A program made the position numbers and the translations under genes. Below are positions 1-7,102 of a DNA stretch of 15,943 nucleotides, in pieces. A model generated the notes under the pieces. It was not told the origin of the DNA. It did no database searches and saw nothing but the letters and a program-made list of their open reading frames with translations. The stretch is from a bacterium (lineage in GTDB: Bacteria; Myxococcota_A; Bradymonadia; UBA7976; UBA1532): contig JAUHVS010000056.1 of assembly GCA_030424955.1 (NCBI GenBank), positions 1-15,943 on the forward strand. The letters are read 5' to 3'. The first letter of the stretch is position 1, and each line of letters begins with the position of its first letter.

Positions 1-583
1 CGGCCGGCACCAGGAACGCCGAGATCCCGCGCGTGCCCGCAGCCGCATCGGTCACGGCCATCACCAGATACAGGCCCGCGTGACCCCCGCTGGTGACCCA
101 CGACTTGGTGCCGTTGAGGACGTAGTAGTCCCCCGCCCGCACCGCCGTCGCCTTCAGGCCCCCCGCGTCGCTGCCGGCGTCCGGCTCGCTCAGGCTGAAG
201 CCCGCCGCCGCCCACGCGCCGCTGGTGATCTGCGGGATCCAGCGTCGCTGCTGGGCGTCGTCGCCGTAGGCCGCGATGGCCTCAGCGACCATGTTGGTGA
301 CCATCATGGCGACGGCGGTGCCGGCGCAGGCCGACGCGAGCTCGCGCACGGCCAGCGCGTAGCCGACGGCGCCGGCGCCCAGCCCACCCAGCGCGGGCGC
401 GATGTTCACGCCCATCAACCCCGCGCGGCCGATGGCCTGCAGGGTCTCGGTGGGGAATGACTCGTCCTGGTCGCGCTGCGCCGCGGTGGGCGCCAGGCGC
501 TCATTGGCGAGGGCGCGGGCGCTGGCCTGCGCCGCCCGCTGGGTGTCGGTGAAGCCGGTCAACCCGTACGCTCCAGGTCGCAT
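1..583 (-). CDS. acyl-CoA dehydrogenase, C-terminus cut by window edge
   Basis: FAD-dependent acyl-CoA dehydrogenase, expected to introduce the alpha,beta double bond in an acyl-CoA and pass electrons to ETF in the cytoplasm. The first 194 residues are present; the family is usually about 380 residues, so roughly half is missing, including the region with the usual catalytic glutamate. The frame is open to the window edge. The N-terminal helical domain (about 10-120) is followed by GFSLSEPDAGSD (128-139), close to the family signature [GAC]-[LIVM]-[ST]-E-x2-[GSAN]-G-[ST]-D, and by KSWVTSGGHA (160-169), equivalent to the usual K-x-W-I-T-N flavin-contact segment. The ATG at 581-583 has GAGG six bases upstream. 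It is the next gene after the exoribonuclease on the same strand, 101 bases away. Family assignment is firm; chain-length specificity cannot be read, although nearby C4 enzymes suggest a short-chain substrate. Confidence 0.93.
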   Translation of the reverse strand, partial: MRPGAYGLTGFTDTQRAAQASARALANERLAPTAAQRDQDESFPTETLQAIGRAGLMGVNIAPALGGLGAGAVGYALAVRELASACAGTAVAMMVTNMVAEAIAAYGDDAQQRRWIPQITSGAWAAAGFSLSEPDAGSDAGGLKATAVRAGDYYVLNGTKSWVTSGGHAGLYLVMAVTDAAAGTRGISAFLVPA

Positions 584-684
584 CGCTTGCCTCGCGCCAG
601 CTGGGGGTCGGCGCCGTCCGCGCCGGGAGGGGTTGAGTAGCACCCACGGCGCCCGGGAACAAGCCGCCCCGGGGCCGATGGGGG

Positions 685-2571
685 TCACACCATGCGCAGC
701 TCGATGCGGCCCAGCGCCTCGTCGGTGCTGGCCACCTGCACGTGCACGGGCATGCCCACGCCGAAGGCCAGCCGGGGGCCCACGAGGGCGGCCGCGTCCC
801 GATCGAACGCGTAGGGCCCCTCGGGCAGGTCGTCGACGGGCACGGCGCCGCTGACGCCCTCGCCCTCGAGCTGCACGATCAGGCCGAACTGCTTGACCGC
901 CACCACGTGCCCACGCAGCTCCTCGCCGATGCGCTGGCTGAAGAGCCGGGCCGCGAGCTGGAAGCGGCGCCGCGCCTCGGCCTTGGTGGCCTGCCAGGCG
1001 CGGTCGTTGATGTGGAGGCACACGGGCTCGATGGCCGCCTCCCCCGACACGCGATCCCGCTGGCCCGCCAGGTAGCCCTTGATGAGCCGGTGCACCATCA
1101 GGTCGGCGTAGCGCCGGATGGGCGACGTGAAGTGCAGGTACAGCGGCGCGCCCAGGCCAAAGTGTGCGCTCGCGTGCACCGTGTAGCGGGCCGGCCCGAG
1201 CACCTGGGCCAGCACCGCGTACATGGCGAGGGCCGCAGGCGTCTCGGCGAACTGCTGCTCAAAGGCGGCCAGCCCCCGCGGGGTGATGGCGTCGCCGAAG
1301 CCGGGCTCGAAGCCGGCGAGCTGGGCCGAGCGGGTCAGCGCCGCCACGGCCGCGCTGTTGGGGGCGTCGTGCACGCGGTACACCGCCGCCAGCCCGCGGG
1401 CGTTCATCCAGCGGGCCACCGACTCGTTGGTGGCCACCATCAGCCGCTCGATGAGCACGTGCGCGCTGGTGGCGGTCTGAGCCTCGGCCTGCAGCGGCTC
1501 GCCGTCGTCGTCGAGGATGATCTTCACCTCCTCGCGCAGCAGCCGGACGCCGCCGCGGGCCCCACGGGACGCGCCGATGCGCGCCGCGGCCGTGCGCGCC
1601 CACGCCAGGGTCGGCAGCACCTCAGCGGGCAGATCGTCGCCCTCGCCGCCATCCAGGAAGCGCGCGACGGTCTTGTAGTCGAGCCGCGCGTTCGACCGGA
1701 TCAGGCTCGGGTAGATGTCGGTGGCCGTGATCTCGCCCTCGACGTCGATGCGCAGCTCGACGGTCATCGCGCCGCGCTCCACGCCCGGCATGAGGCTCAG
1801 CGCGTCCTCGCTCAGCGCGGGCGGCAGCATGGGGATGACCCGGCCCGGCAGGTACACGCTGGTGGCCCGCAGGCGCGCCTCTTCGTCCAGGGGGCTGCCC
1901 TCGGGCACGGCGGCGTCCACGTCGGCGATGCTCACCAGCAGGCGCACCGCGCCGTCGGGCCCAGCGGGCATCACCGAGATGGCGTCATCCAGATCCCGGC
2001 TGACGGGCGCGTCGATGGTGACCGTCACCAGATCCCGCAGATCGCGGCGGCCGTCGGTGTTGAGGGTGGGGATCTCAAAGGCGGGGTACGCGGTGCGCAG
2101 GTTGTGCTGTAACACCACCCGCTCCAGGCCCTGATCGGCCTCGCTGACCGTGCGCTCGGCCACAAGATCGTCGCCGTCAAAGCGCGCCACCCAGCAGGCC
2201 CCCTCGACGGGCCGCGGCCCGGCGCTGGGCGGGATCAGCGGCCAGTCGGTGTTGGCGACGTTGGGGTCGGGGCGCAGGTAGAGGCGGCCCCGGTGGCTGG
2301 TGACCTCGCCGATCAGCGCCGTGCGGCTGCGGGACAGGCGGGTCAGGTCGCGGGCGAGGAAGCGGCCGCCTGCCTGCGGGACCAGGCTCGCCTCGACCCG
2401 GTCGCCTGCGATGAGGGTGTTCAGGGCCGGCGGCGGGACGAAGGCCGAGGCGGGCTGATCGGCGGTCGGGCTCTCCAGGTCCAAGAACCCGAAGCCCCGC
2501 GGGTGCACCGCGATGATGCCAACAACTCGGCGCTCAGCGGTCGCCCCATTCTGATGTGCAGTGGTGTCCAT
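685..2571 (-). CDS. rnr: RNase R/RNase II family 3'-5' exoribonuclease
   Basis: Processive 3'-5' hydrolytic exoribonuclease of the RNB family, acting in cytoplasmic RNA turnover. Order of domains in 628 residues: a cold-shock-like OB fold (about 15-80, with HPRGFGFLD at 23-31), a second OB-like segment (about 85-145), the RNB catalytic domain (about 175-500) and a C-terminal S1 domain (about 548-628). The four metal-binding aspartates are present with exact family spacing: D187, D193, D195 and D196 within TIDAPVSRDLDDA. The RNB signature HFTSPIRRYADLMVHR is at 480-495, and LIERLMVATNESVARW (373-388) matches the conserved RNase R helix. Length is near that of E. coli RNase II (644) and shorter than E. 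coli RNase R (813): there is no N-terminal helix-turn-helix extension and no Lys-rich tail. The ATG at 2569-2571 has a modest GAAGG upstream. RNase R versus RNase II cannot be fully settled by eye; rnr is used as the likelier name. Confidence 0.93.
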   Translation of the reverse strand: MDTTAHQNGATAERRVVGIIAVHPRGFGFLDLESPTADQPASAFVPPPALNTLIAGDRVEASLVPQAGGRFLARDLTRLSRSRTALIGEVTSHRGRLYLRPDPNVANTDWPLIPPSAGPRPVEGACWVARFDGDDLVAERTVSEADQGLERVVLQHNLRTAYPAFEIPTLNTDGRRDLRDLVTVTIDAPVSRDLDDAISVMPAGPDGAVRLLVSIADVDAAVPEGSPLDEEARLRATSVYLPGRVIPMLPPALSEDALSLMPGVERGAMTVELRIDVEGEITATDIYPSLIRSNARLDYKTVARFLDGGEGDDLPAEVLPTLAWARTAAARIGASRGARGGVRLLREEVKIILDDDGEPLQAEAQTATSAHVLIERLMVATNESVARWMNARGLAAVYRVHDAPNSAAVAALTRSAQLAGFEPGFGDAITPRGLAAFEQQFAETPAALAMYAVLAQVLGPARYTVHASAHFGLGAPLYLHFTSPIRRYADLMVHRLIKGYLAGQRDRVSGEAAIEPVCLHINDRAWQATKAEARRRFQLAARLFSQRIGEELRGHVVAVKQFGLIVQLEGEGVSGAVPVDDLPEGPYAFDRDAAALVGPRLAFGVGMPVHVQVASTDEALGRIELRMV

Positions 2572-2590
2572 GGCGCCTTCATGGACTCTC

Positions 2591-2605
2591 TGCGCGCTGC
2601 GCGCA
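2591..2605. repeat. 15-bp palindrome upstream of the exoribonuclease gene
   Basis: TGCGCGC-T-GCGCGCA, two perfect 7-base arms around one central base, ends 34 bases before the exoribonuclease start on the minus strand. It could form an RNA stem or be a protein-binding site. In GC-rich DNA, GC-alternating palindromes arise by chance, so functional weight is low. Confidence 0.35.
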
Positions 2606-2633
2606 AGGGCTGCGCCTGCGACGGACTGGCCGT

Positions 2634-2645
2634 CTGACCGGTCAG
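2634..2645. repeat. perfect 12-bp palindrome CTGACCGGTCAG
   Basis: A gapless inverted repeat of mixed base composition lies in the 102-base spacer between the hydratase stop codon and the exoribonuclease start, about 63 bases upstream of that start. Size and symmetry suit a dimeric repressor operator. No T-run follows it on either strand, so it is not a standard intrinsic terminator. Operator function is inferred only. Confidence 0.35.
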
Positions 2646-2673
2646 GCGCGGTCCGCTCCGCCGGCCCCGGCCG

Positions 2674-3459
2674 TCAAGCCTCGCGCCAGCTGGGGGCGCG
2701 CTTCTCAAGGAAGGCGGCCATGCCCTCTCGGGCCTCGGCGCCCGCGAACAGGCCGGCGAAGGCCGCCCGCTCCAGGGCGTTGGCGCTGGCCAGCGGCGCG
2801 TCCCGCCCGGCGCGTACCGCCGCCTTGCTCGCCCGGACCGCCGCCGGCCCCTGCGCCGCGATGGCGCCCGCCACTGCGAGCACCTTGGGCATCAGCTCAT
2901 CGGCGGGCAGCACGTCCAGGCACAGGCCGAGCGCGCAGGCCTCGTGGGCCTTCACGTGCCGGCCGGTGAGCAGCAGATCGAGGGCCCGCATGGCGCCAAT
3001 GCGGCGTGGGAGGCGCTGGGTGCCGCCAAAGCCGGCCATGAGCCCCAGGGCCACCTCGGGCTGGCCAAAGCGGGCGGTCTCCTGGGCGTAGACCAGGTCG
3101 CAGGCCAGCGCGAGCTCACAGCCGCCCCCCAGACAGAACCCGTTGACCGCCGCGATCACCGGCACCGGCAGGGCCTCCACGGCGTCGAAGACCGCGTGCC
3201 CCAGGCGGGCGAAGCCGTGGGCCTCCGCGGCGCTCAGCTCGGACATCGCGGCGATGTCGGCGCCCGCGACGAAGGCACGGCCCGCCCCCGTCAGCACCAG
3301 ACAGCGCAGCGCAGGATCGACCGACAGCGCCGCCAGGTGGGCACCCAGCGCCTGCAGCACGGCCTCGTTCAGCGCGTTGAGCGCGGCCGGCCGATCGATG
3401 GTGAGGCGCGCGACGCCCGCCGCCGGCCAGTCCAGGCGCACCACGGGGGCCTCGCTCAT
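2674..3459 (-). CDS. enoyl-CoA hydratase/isomerase (crotonase family)
   Basis: Crotonase-fold enzyme of 261 residues, expected to hydrate a trans-2-enoyl-CoA to the 3-hydroxyacyl-CoA in the cytoplasm. The oxyanion-hole segment FVAGADI is at 63-69, and FCLGGGCELALACD (108-121) supplies the second oxyanion glycine and E115. FGQPEVALG (131-139) supplies E135. E115 and E135 align with the two catalytic glutamates (E144 and E164) of rat mitochondrial hydratase, so true hydratase activity is likely, not merely fold membership. GGTQRLPRR (145-153) is also typical. The frame stays open upstream, but the start is set at the ATG at 3457-3459 because homology begins there and because it overlaps the stop of the dehydrogenase gene as ATGA. 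The Shine-Dalgarno sequence is weak, consistent with coupled translation. Together with the two preceding genes it makes a C4-CoA module. Exact substrate (crotonyl-CoA or a broader range) is not determined. Confidence 0.93.
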   Translation of the reverse strand: MSEAPVVRLDWPAAGVARLTIDRPAALNALNEAVLQALGAHLAALSVDPALRCLVLTGAGRAFVAGADIAAMSELSAAEAHGFARLGHAVFDAVEALPVPVIAAVNGFCLGGGCELALACDLVYAQETARFGQPEVALGLMAGFGGTQRLPRRIGAMRALDLLLTGRHVKAHEACALGLCLDVLPADELMPKVLAVAGAIAAQGPAAVRASKAAVRAGRDAPLASANALERAAFAGLFAGAEAREGMAAFLEKRAPSWREA

Positions 3460-4319
3460 CGGCCGTCGGCCCCATAGGTGTAGAAGCCGCGGCCCGACTT
3501 GCGGCCGAGCCAGCCCGCGTCCACGTACTGCTGCAGCAGCGGGCAGGGCCGGTACTTGGTGTCGCCCATGCCCGTGTGCAACACGTTCATGATCGCCAGG
3601 CAGGTGTCGAGCCCGATGAAGTCCGCCAGGGTCAGCGGCCCCATGGGCTGGTTGGTGCCCAGCTTCATGCCGGTGTCGATGTCTTCCACGGTGCCGATGC
3701 CCTCGTAGAGCGCGTAGACCGCCTCGTTGATCATCGGCATGAGCACACGGTTGATGATGAAGCCGGGCATGTCGCGGGCGGTGACGGTCACCTTCCCCAG
3801 CCGCTCGGCCAGGGCCACCGTGGCCGCCGTGGTCTCGTCGCTGGTCGCGATGCCGCGGATCACCTCGATCAGCTTCATCACCGGCACAGGGTTCATGAAG
3901 TGCATGCCGATGACCTGCGCCGGGCGCCGGGTCACCGCGGCGATCCGGGTGATCGGGATCGACGACGTGTTGGTCGCGAGGATCGCCTCGGGCTTGCAGG
4001 CCGCGTCGAGCTGCTCGAACAGGCTGCGCTTGAGCGCCTCGTTCTCGCTGACCGCCTCCACCACGAAGTCGCAGTCCTTGAAGTCGGCGATGCCGTCCAC
4101 CGCCACCAGCCGGGCCAGCGCGCCGTCGCGGGCCGCGGGGGTCATCCGCTCCTTGTCCACCAGCCGCTGCAGGCGCTTCGCGATGCCGTCGATGCCCTGC
4201 TGCGCCCGCGCCCGGTCGGCGTCCGCGACCCGCACGTCCAGCCCGGCGACCGCCGCGACGTGCGCGATGCCGGCCCCCATCTGGCCCGCCCCCAACACCC
4301 CAATGCTCTGAATCGTCAT
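3456..4319 (-). CDS. hbd: 3-hydroxybutyryl-CoA dehydrogenase
   Basis: NAD(P)-dependent 3-hydroxyacyl-CoA dehydrogenase of 287 residues, interconverting acetoacetyl-CoA and (S)-3-hydroxybutyryl-CoA. The N-terminal Rossmann fold has the dinucleotide motif GVLGAGQMGAGI (7-18). Active-site residues match the human/rat enzyme in spacing: S119 (TNTSSIPI), H140 and E152 (the His-Glu dyad in GMHFMNPVPVMKLIEVI), and N190 (GFIINRVLMPMINEA). The C-terminal dimerisation domain ends in GWLGRKSGRGFYTY, as in stand-alone bacterial enzymes of about 282-290 residues rather than the FadB fusion. The ATG at 4317-4319 is preceded by AGGAG. The stop TGA overlaps the hydratase ATG by four bases, and the thiolase stop is 61 bases upstream. 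NAD versus NADP preference cannot be decided; the D33 region (VRVADADR) suggests NAD by analogy only. Confidence 0.95.
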   Translation of the reverse strand: MTIQSIGVLGAGQMGAGIAHVAAVAGLDVRVADADRARAQQGIDGIAKRLQRLVDKERMTPAARDGALARLVAVDGIADFKDCDFVVEAVSENEALKRSLFEQLDAACKPEAILATNTSSIPITRIAAVTRRPAQVIGMHFMNPVPVMKLIEVIRGIATSDETTAATVALAERLGKVTVTARDMPGFIINRVLMPMINEAVYALYEGIGTVEDIDTGMKLGTNQPMGPLTLADFIGLDTCLAIMNVLHTGMGDTKYRPCPLLQQYVDAGWLGRKSGRGFYTYGADGR

Positions 4320-4380
4320 GTCCGTCTCCTGGTGAAATCGACTGCGTGGCGCCGCCCACGGCGGCCGGCCCTGGCGCGGC

Positions 4381-5556
<1,176 letters not shown>

Positions 5557-5562
5557 AGGAGG

Positions 5563-5568
5563 CTCCTT
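5563..5568 (-). promoter_or_regulatory. Shine-Dalgarno AAGGAG of the thiolase gene
   Basis: AAGGAG with a six-base spacer before the ATG at 5554-5556. It is one of the strongest ribosome-binding sites in the window. It decides the start against the longer open frame that continues upstream to 5847. Confidence 0.8.
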
Positions 5569-5592
5569 CTGCAAGCGGGCCGGCCGGGCGCC

Positions 5593-5628
5593 CAACCGCG
5601 GGGCACGCCGTCGCCCAAGGGGCGGTTG
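5593..5628 (-). other. possible hairpin in the thiolase leader RNA
   Basis: CAACCGC (5593-5599) and GCGGTTG (5622-5628) are perfect inverted arms. An inner pair GGGC (5601-5604) and GCCC (5613-5616) could extend the stem. It lies about 25 bases upstream of the thiolase ribosome-binding site, inside the predicted 200-base leader. There is no T-run, and no known riboswitch was recognised. It may affect translation or mRNA stability; this is inference. Confidence 0.3.
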
Positions 5629-5688
5629 AGCGCGGGGCCAGCTGGGGCGCCGCGCGGGGGCCTGTTTGGTCGCTCGGCGGGCCTGCCA

Positions 5689-5702
5689 CGGGGCCGGCCC
5701 CG
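5689..5702. repeat. 14-bp perfect palindrome CGGGGCCGGCCCCG
   Basis: A gapless palindrome in the predicted thiolase leader, between the promoter candidate and the hairpin at 5593-5628. It consists only of G and C in GC-rich DNA, so chance is a real alternative. No T-run follows it on the minus strand. Confidence 0.3.
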
Positions 5703-5761
5703 CCAGCGGGCGCCCACAGCCGTGTGCACGTGCCCCCTGGTGACCGCGCAGGGCGAGAGAG

Positions 5762-5790
5762 CTGCTAACAGAGCGACTTGAGGGTGTCAA
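5762..5790 (-). promoter_or_regulatory. candidate sigma-70-type promoter for the thiolase-hbd-hydratase unit
   Basis: On the minus strand a perfect -35 hexamer TTGACA (5785-5790) is followed after 17 bases by TAGCAG (5762-5767), which matches the -10 consensus at three of six positions. Transcription would begin near 5755 and leave a leader of about 200 bases before the thiolase ATG. It lies just downstream of the small membrane protein gene, so the metabolic unit probably has its own start. The weak -10 keeps confidence moderate. Confidence 0.45.
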
Positions 5791-5815
5791 CGCCCGCCCA
5801 GCAGGCCTGCGTCGG

Positions 5816-6166
5816 CTACCAGGCCAGCCGGATCGCGGCGTCTCCACGCACGGCGAACCGCCGCTCGACGGGCAGCCGCTCGGGCAGGGTCAGGCGGGCC
5901 TGATAGTCGCCCTCGGGCAGCACGAGCGCGTGGGCGCGCTCGGCGCCGGCACCAAAGCTCACCCGCCGCACGAGATCGCCCTCATCGTCGAGCACGTGCA
6001 CGCTCAGCGGGCCCGCCGGCGCGACGTAGGTCAAGCGCACCTCACGGCGCCCGGCCTGCCAGACGGTGACGCCATGGGCCAAGGCCAGCGCCATCGCGAC
6101 GCCCGCCGCGATGCGCAGCACGCGCCGGCCCTTGGACGGCGGGGCCCCCCGCTCAGCCCGCGGCAC
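5816..6166 (-). CDS. small single-pass membrane protein, function unknown
   Basis: A 116-residue protein without a recognised family. A basic N-terminus (residues 1-18, with R3, R6, K12, R14, R15 and R18) precedes one hydrophobic segment at about 19-37 (IAAGVAMALALAHGVTVW). The remaining 75 residues alternate polar and hydrophobic residues in beta-strand style (REVRLTYVAPAGPLSVHVLD, then ALVLPEGDYQARLTLPERL). By the positive-inside rule the C-terminal domain would be outside the cytoplasmic membrane; the segment could also be an uncleaved signal anchor. It is compatible with a small beta-sandwich of the carboxypeptidase-regulatory or PEGA type, but no diagnostic motif is present. The start is GTG at 6164-6166 with GAGG five bases before it. 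It follows the metallophosphoesterase by 33 bases on the same strand, so it is probably the last gene of that unit. Confidence 0.75.
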   Translation of the reverse strand: MPRAERGAPPSKGRRVLRIAAGVAMALALAHGVTVWQAGRREVRLTYVAPAGPLSVHVLDDEGDLVRRVSFGAGAERAHALVLPEGDYQARLTLPERLPVERRFAVRGDAAIRLAW

Positions 6167-6199
6167 GTGGCCTCGTGGGTGGCACGACGTGAGCCCGCC

Positions 6200-7102
6200 T
6201 CACAGCGGCTGCCCCAGCTCGTCACAGCGCACGAAGCGCCCGGTCTCGGGATCGTGAATGTGCCGCTCGATGGCCGCCAGCTGCTGGTCCCGCACGACGT
6301 AGATGTTGAACTCCGCGCGGTGGGCCTTGCCCGACCGGCTGGCCGACGCCACCTGCACGATGGGCACGGGCGTGCCGGGCAGCTGCATGCGCTTGAACTC
6401 GTGGTTGTGGCCGTGCACCACCAGCTGCGGCCCGCGCTCCCCCAGCTTCCACAGCCGCGCGATCAGGGCCTCGGCGTCCATCAGCCGCCGCATGCTGTCC
6501 ATGGGCCGGGCCGGCTCGGGCAACAGCGGGTGGTGCAGCATCAGCACGCGAAAACGGTGCTTGGCCTCGGGGCGCCGGAACGCCGCCTCCAGCCGCTCAA
6601 GCTGATCCGGCCCCACCTGCCCGGTCGCCATGAACACCGGGGTCGGGATGGCCGTGCTCAGGCCCACCACGAACAGCTCGTCGGTGACCCGGCACACGGG
6701 GTAGGCCGCGTCATCCTGCCCGGCGTCATGGGGCTGCCACGGCGCAAAGTGCCGCTCGAACAGCCCATCGGCCACGGCGTCCTTCGCATAGTAGTCGTGG
6801 TTGCCGGGCACCAGGGTGAGGGTCTCCCGCGGGAAGACCTCGTCGATCAGGGCGTGCACCCGCTCGAACTCCGGCTCGAGGGCCAGGTTCACCAGGTCGC
6901 CCGTGCACAGCGTGTGATCGGGCGCCGCCTCGGCCAGGGCGCACAGCAGCTGCTCGAAGATCTCCACCCGGTAGTGCCGTGAGCGCGCCAGCGCCAGGTT
7001 GACCGCCCCCGTCCAGCGCTTCGACAGGAACTGGCGGGCCCGGGCCCCGCGAATGGCCAGCACGTGGGTGTCTGAGAAGTGGGCGATGCGGCGCTCGTTC
7101 AT
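6200..7102 (-). CDS. calcineurin-like metallophosphoesterase
   Basis: A 300-residue dinuclear-metal phosphoesterase. All five family blocks are visible: SDTH (D11, H13), CTGDLVN (D69), PGNHDYY (N101, H102), MLHHP (H190/H191) and VVHGHNH (H232, H234). The catalytic centre therefore looks intact. Between blocks I and II, a segment with SKRWTGAVNLALARSRHYR (27-45) resembles an insertion common in bacterial enzymes annotated as CpdA-like phosphodiesterases; that comparison is from memory. There is no signal peptide or membrane segment, so a cytoplasmic location is expected. The ATG is embedded in the stop of the large lipoprotein gene (ATGA, 7099-7102) with little Shine-Dalgarno sequence, pointing to translational coupling. 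The substrate (cyclic nucleotide, nucleotide sugar, lipid pyrophosphate or phosphoprotein) is unknown. Confidence 0.92.
   Translation of the reverse strand: MNERRIAHFSDTHVLAIRGARARQFLSKRWTGAVNLALARSRHYRVEIFEQLLCALAEAAPDHTLCTGDLVNLALEPEFERVHALIDEVFPRETLTLVPGNHDYYAKDAVADGLFERHFAPWQPHDAGQDDAAYPVCRVTDELFVVGLSTAIPTPVFMATGQVGPDQLERLEAAFRRPEAKHRFRVLMLHHPLLPEPARPMDSMRRLMDAEALIARLWKLGERGPQLVVHGHNHEFKRMQLPGTPVPIVQVASASRSGKAHRAEFNIYVVRDQQLAAIERHIHDPETGRFVRCDELGQPL

Noticed and set aside
651..676. GC-rich inverted segments (two CCCGGG blocks and GCCCCGGGGC) after the exoribonuclease gene, considered as a terminator.
   Set aside because: The stem needs a bulge, the blocks are self-palindromic GC runs expected in this composition, and there is no T-run on the minus strand.
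742..2112. A 456-codon open frame on the plus strand opposite the exoribonuclease gene.
   Set aside because: The opposite strand encodes all RNase R/II motifs with exact catalytic spacing; the plus-strand product has no recognisable feature.
3460..4359. An N-terminal extension of the enoyl-CoA hydratase that stays open through the dehydrogenase gene.
   Set aside because: The extension is an out-of-frame reading of hbd with low-complexity Gly/Arg/His sequence. Crotonase homology begins at the ATG at 3459, which overlaps the hbd stop as ATGA.
4345..4360. Inverted repeat CGTGG/CCACG with a six-base loop between the thiolase and hbd genes.
   Set aside because: The stem is only five base pairs without a T-run, and the genes clearly form one unit. 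It could be an mRNA processing stem, but the evidence is too thin to annotate.
5557..5847. An upstream extension of the thiolase reading frame.
   Set aside because: The thiolase fold begins at MRDVVIVGAARTPIG, a strong AAGGAG precedes that ATG, and the extension would run through the predicted promoter.
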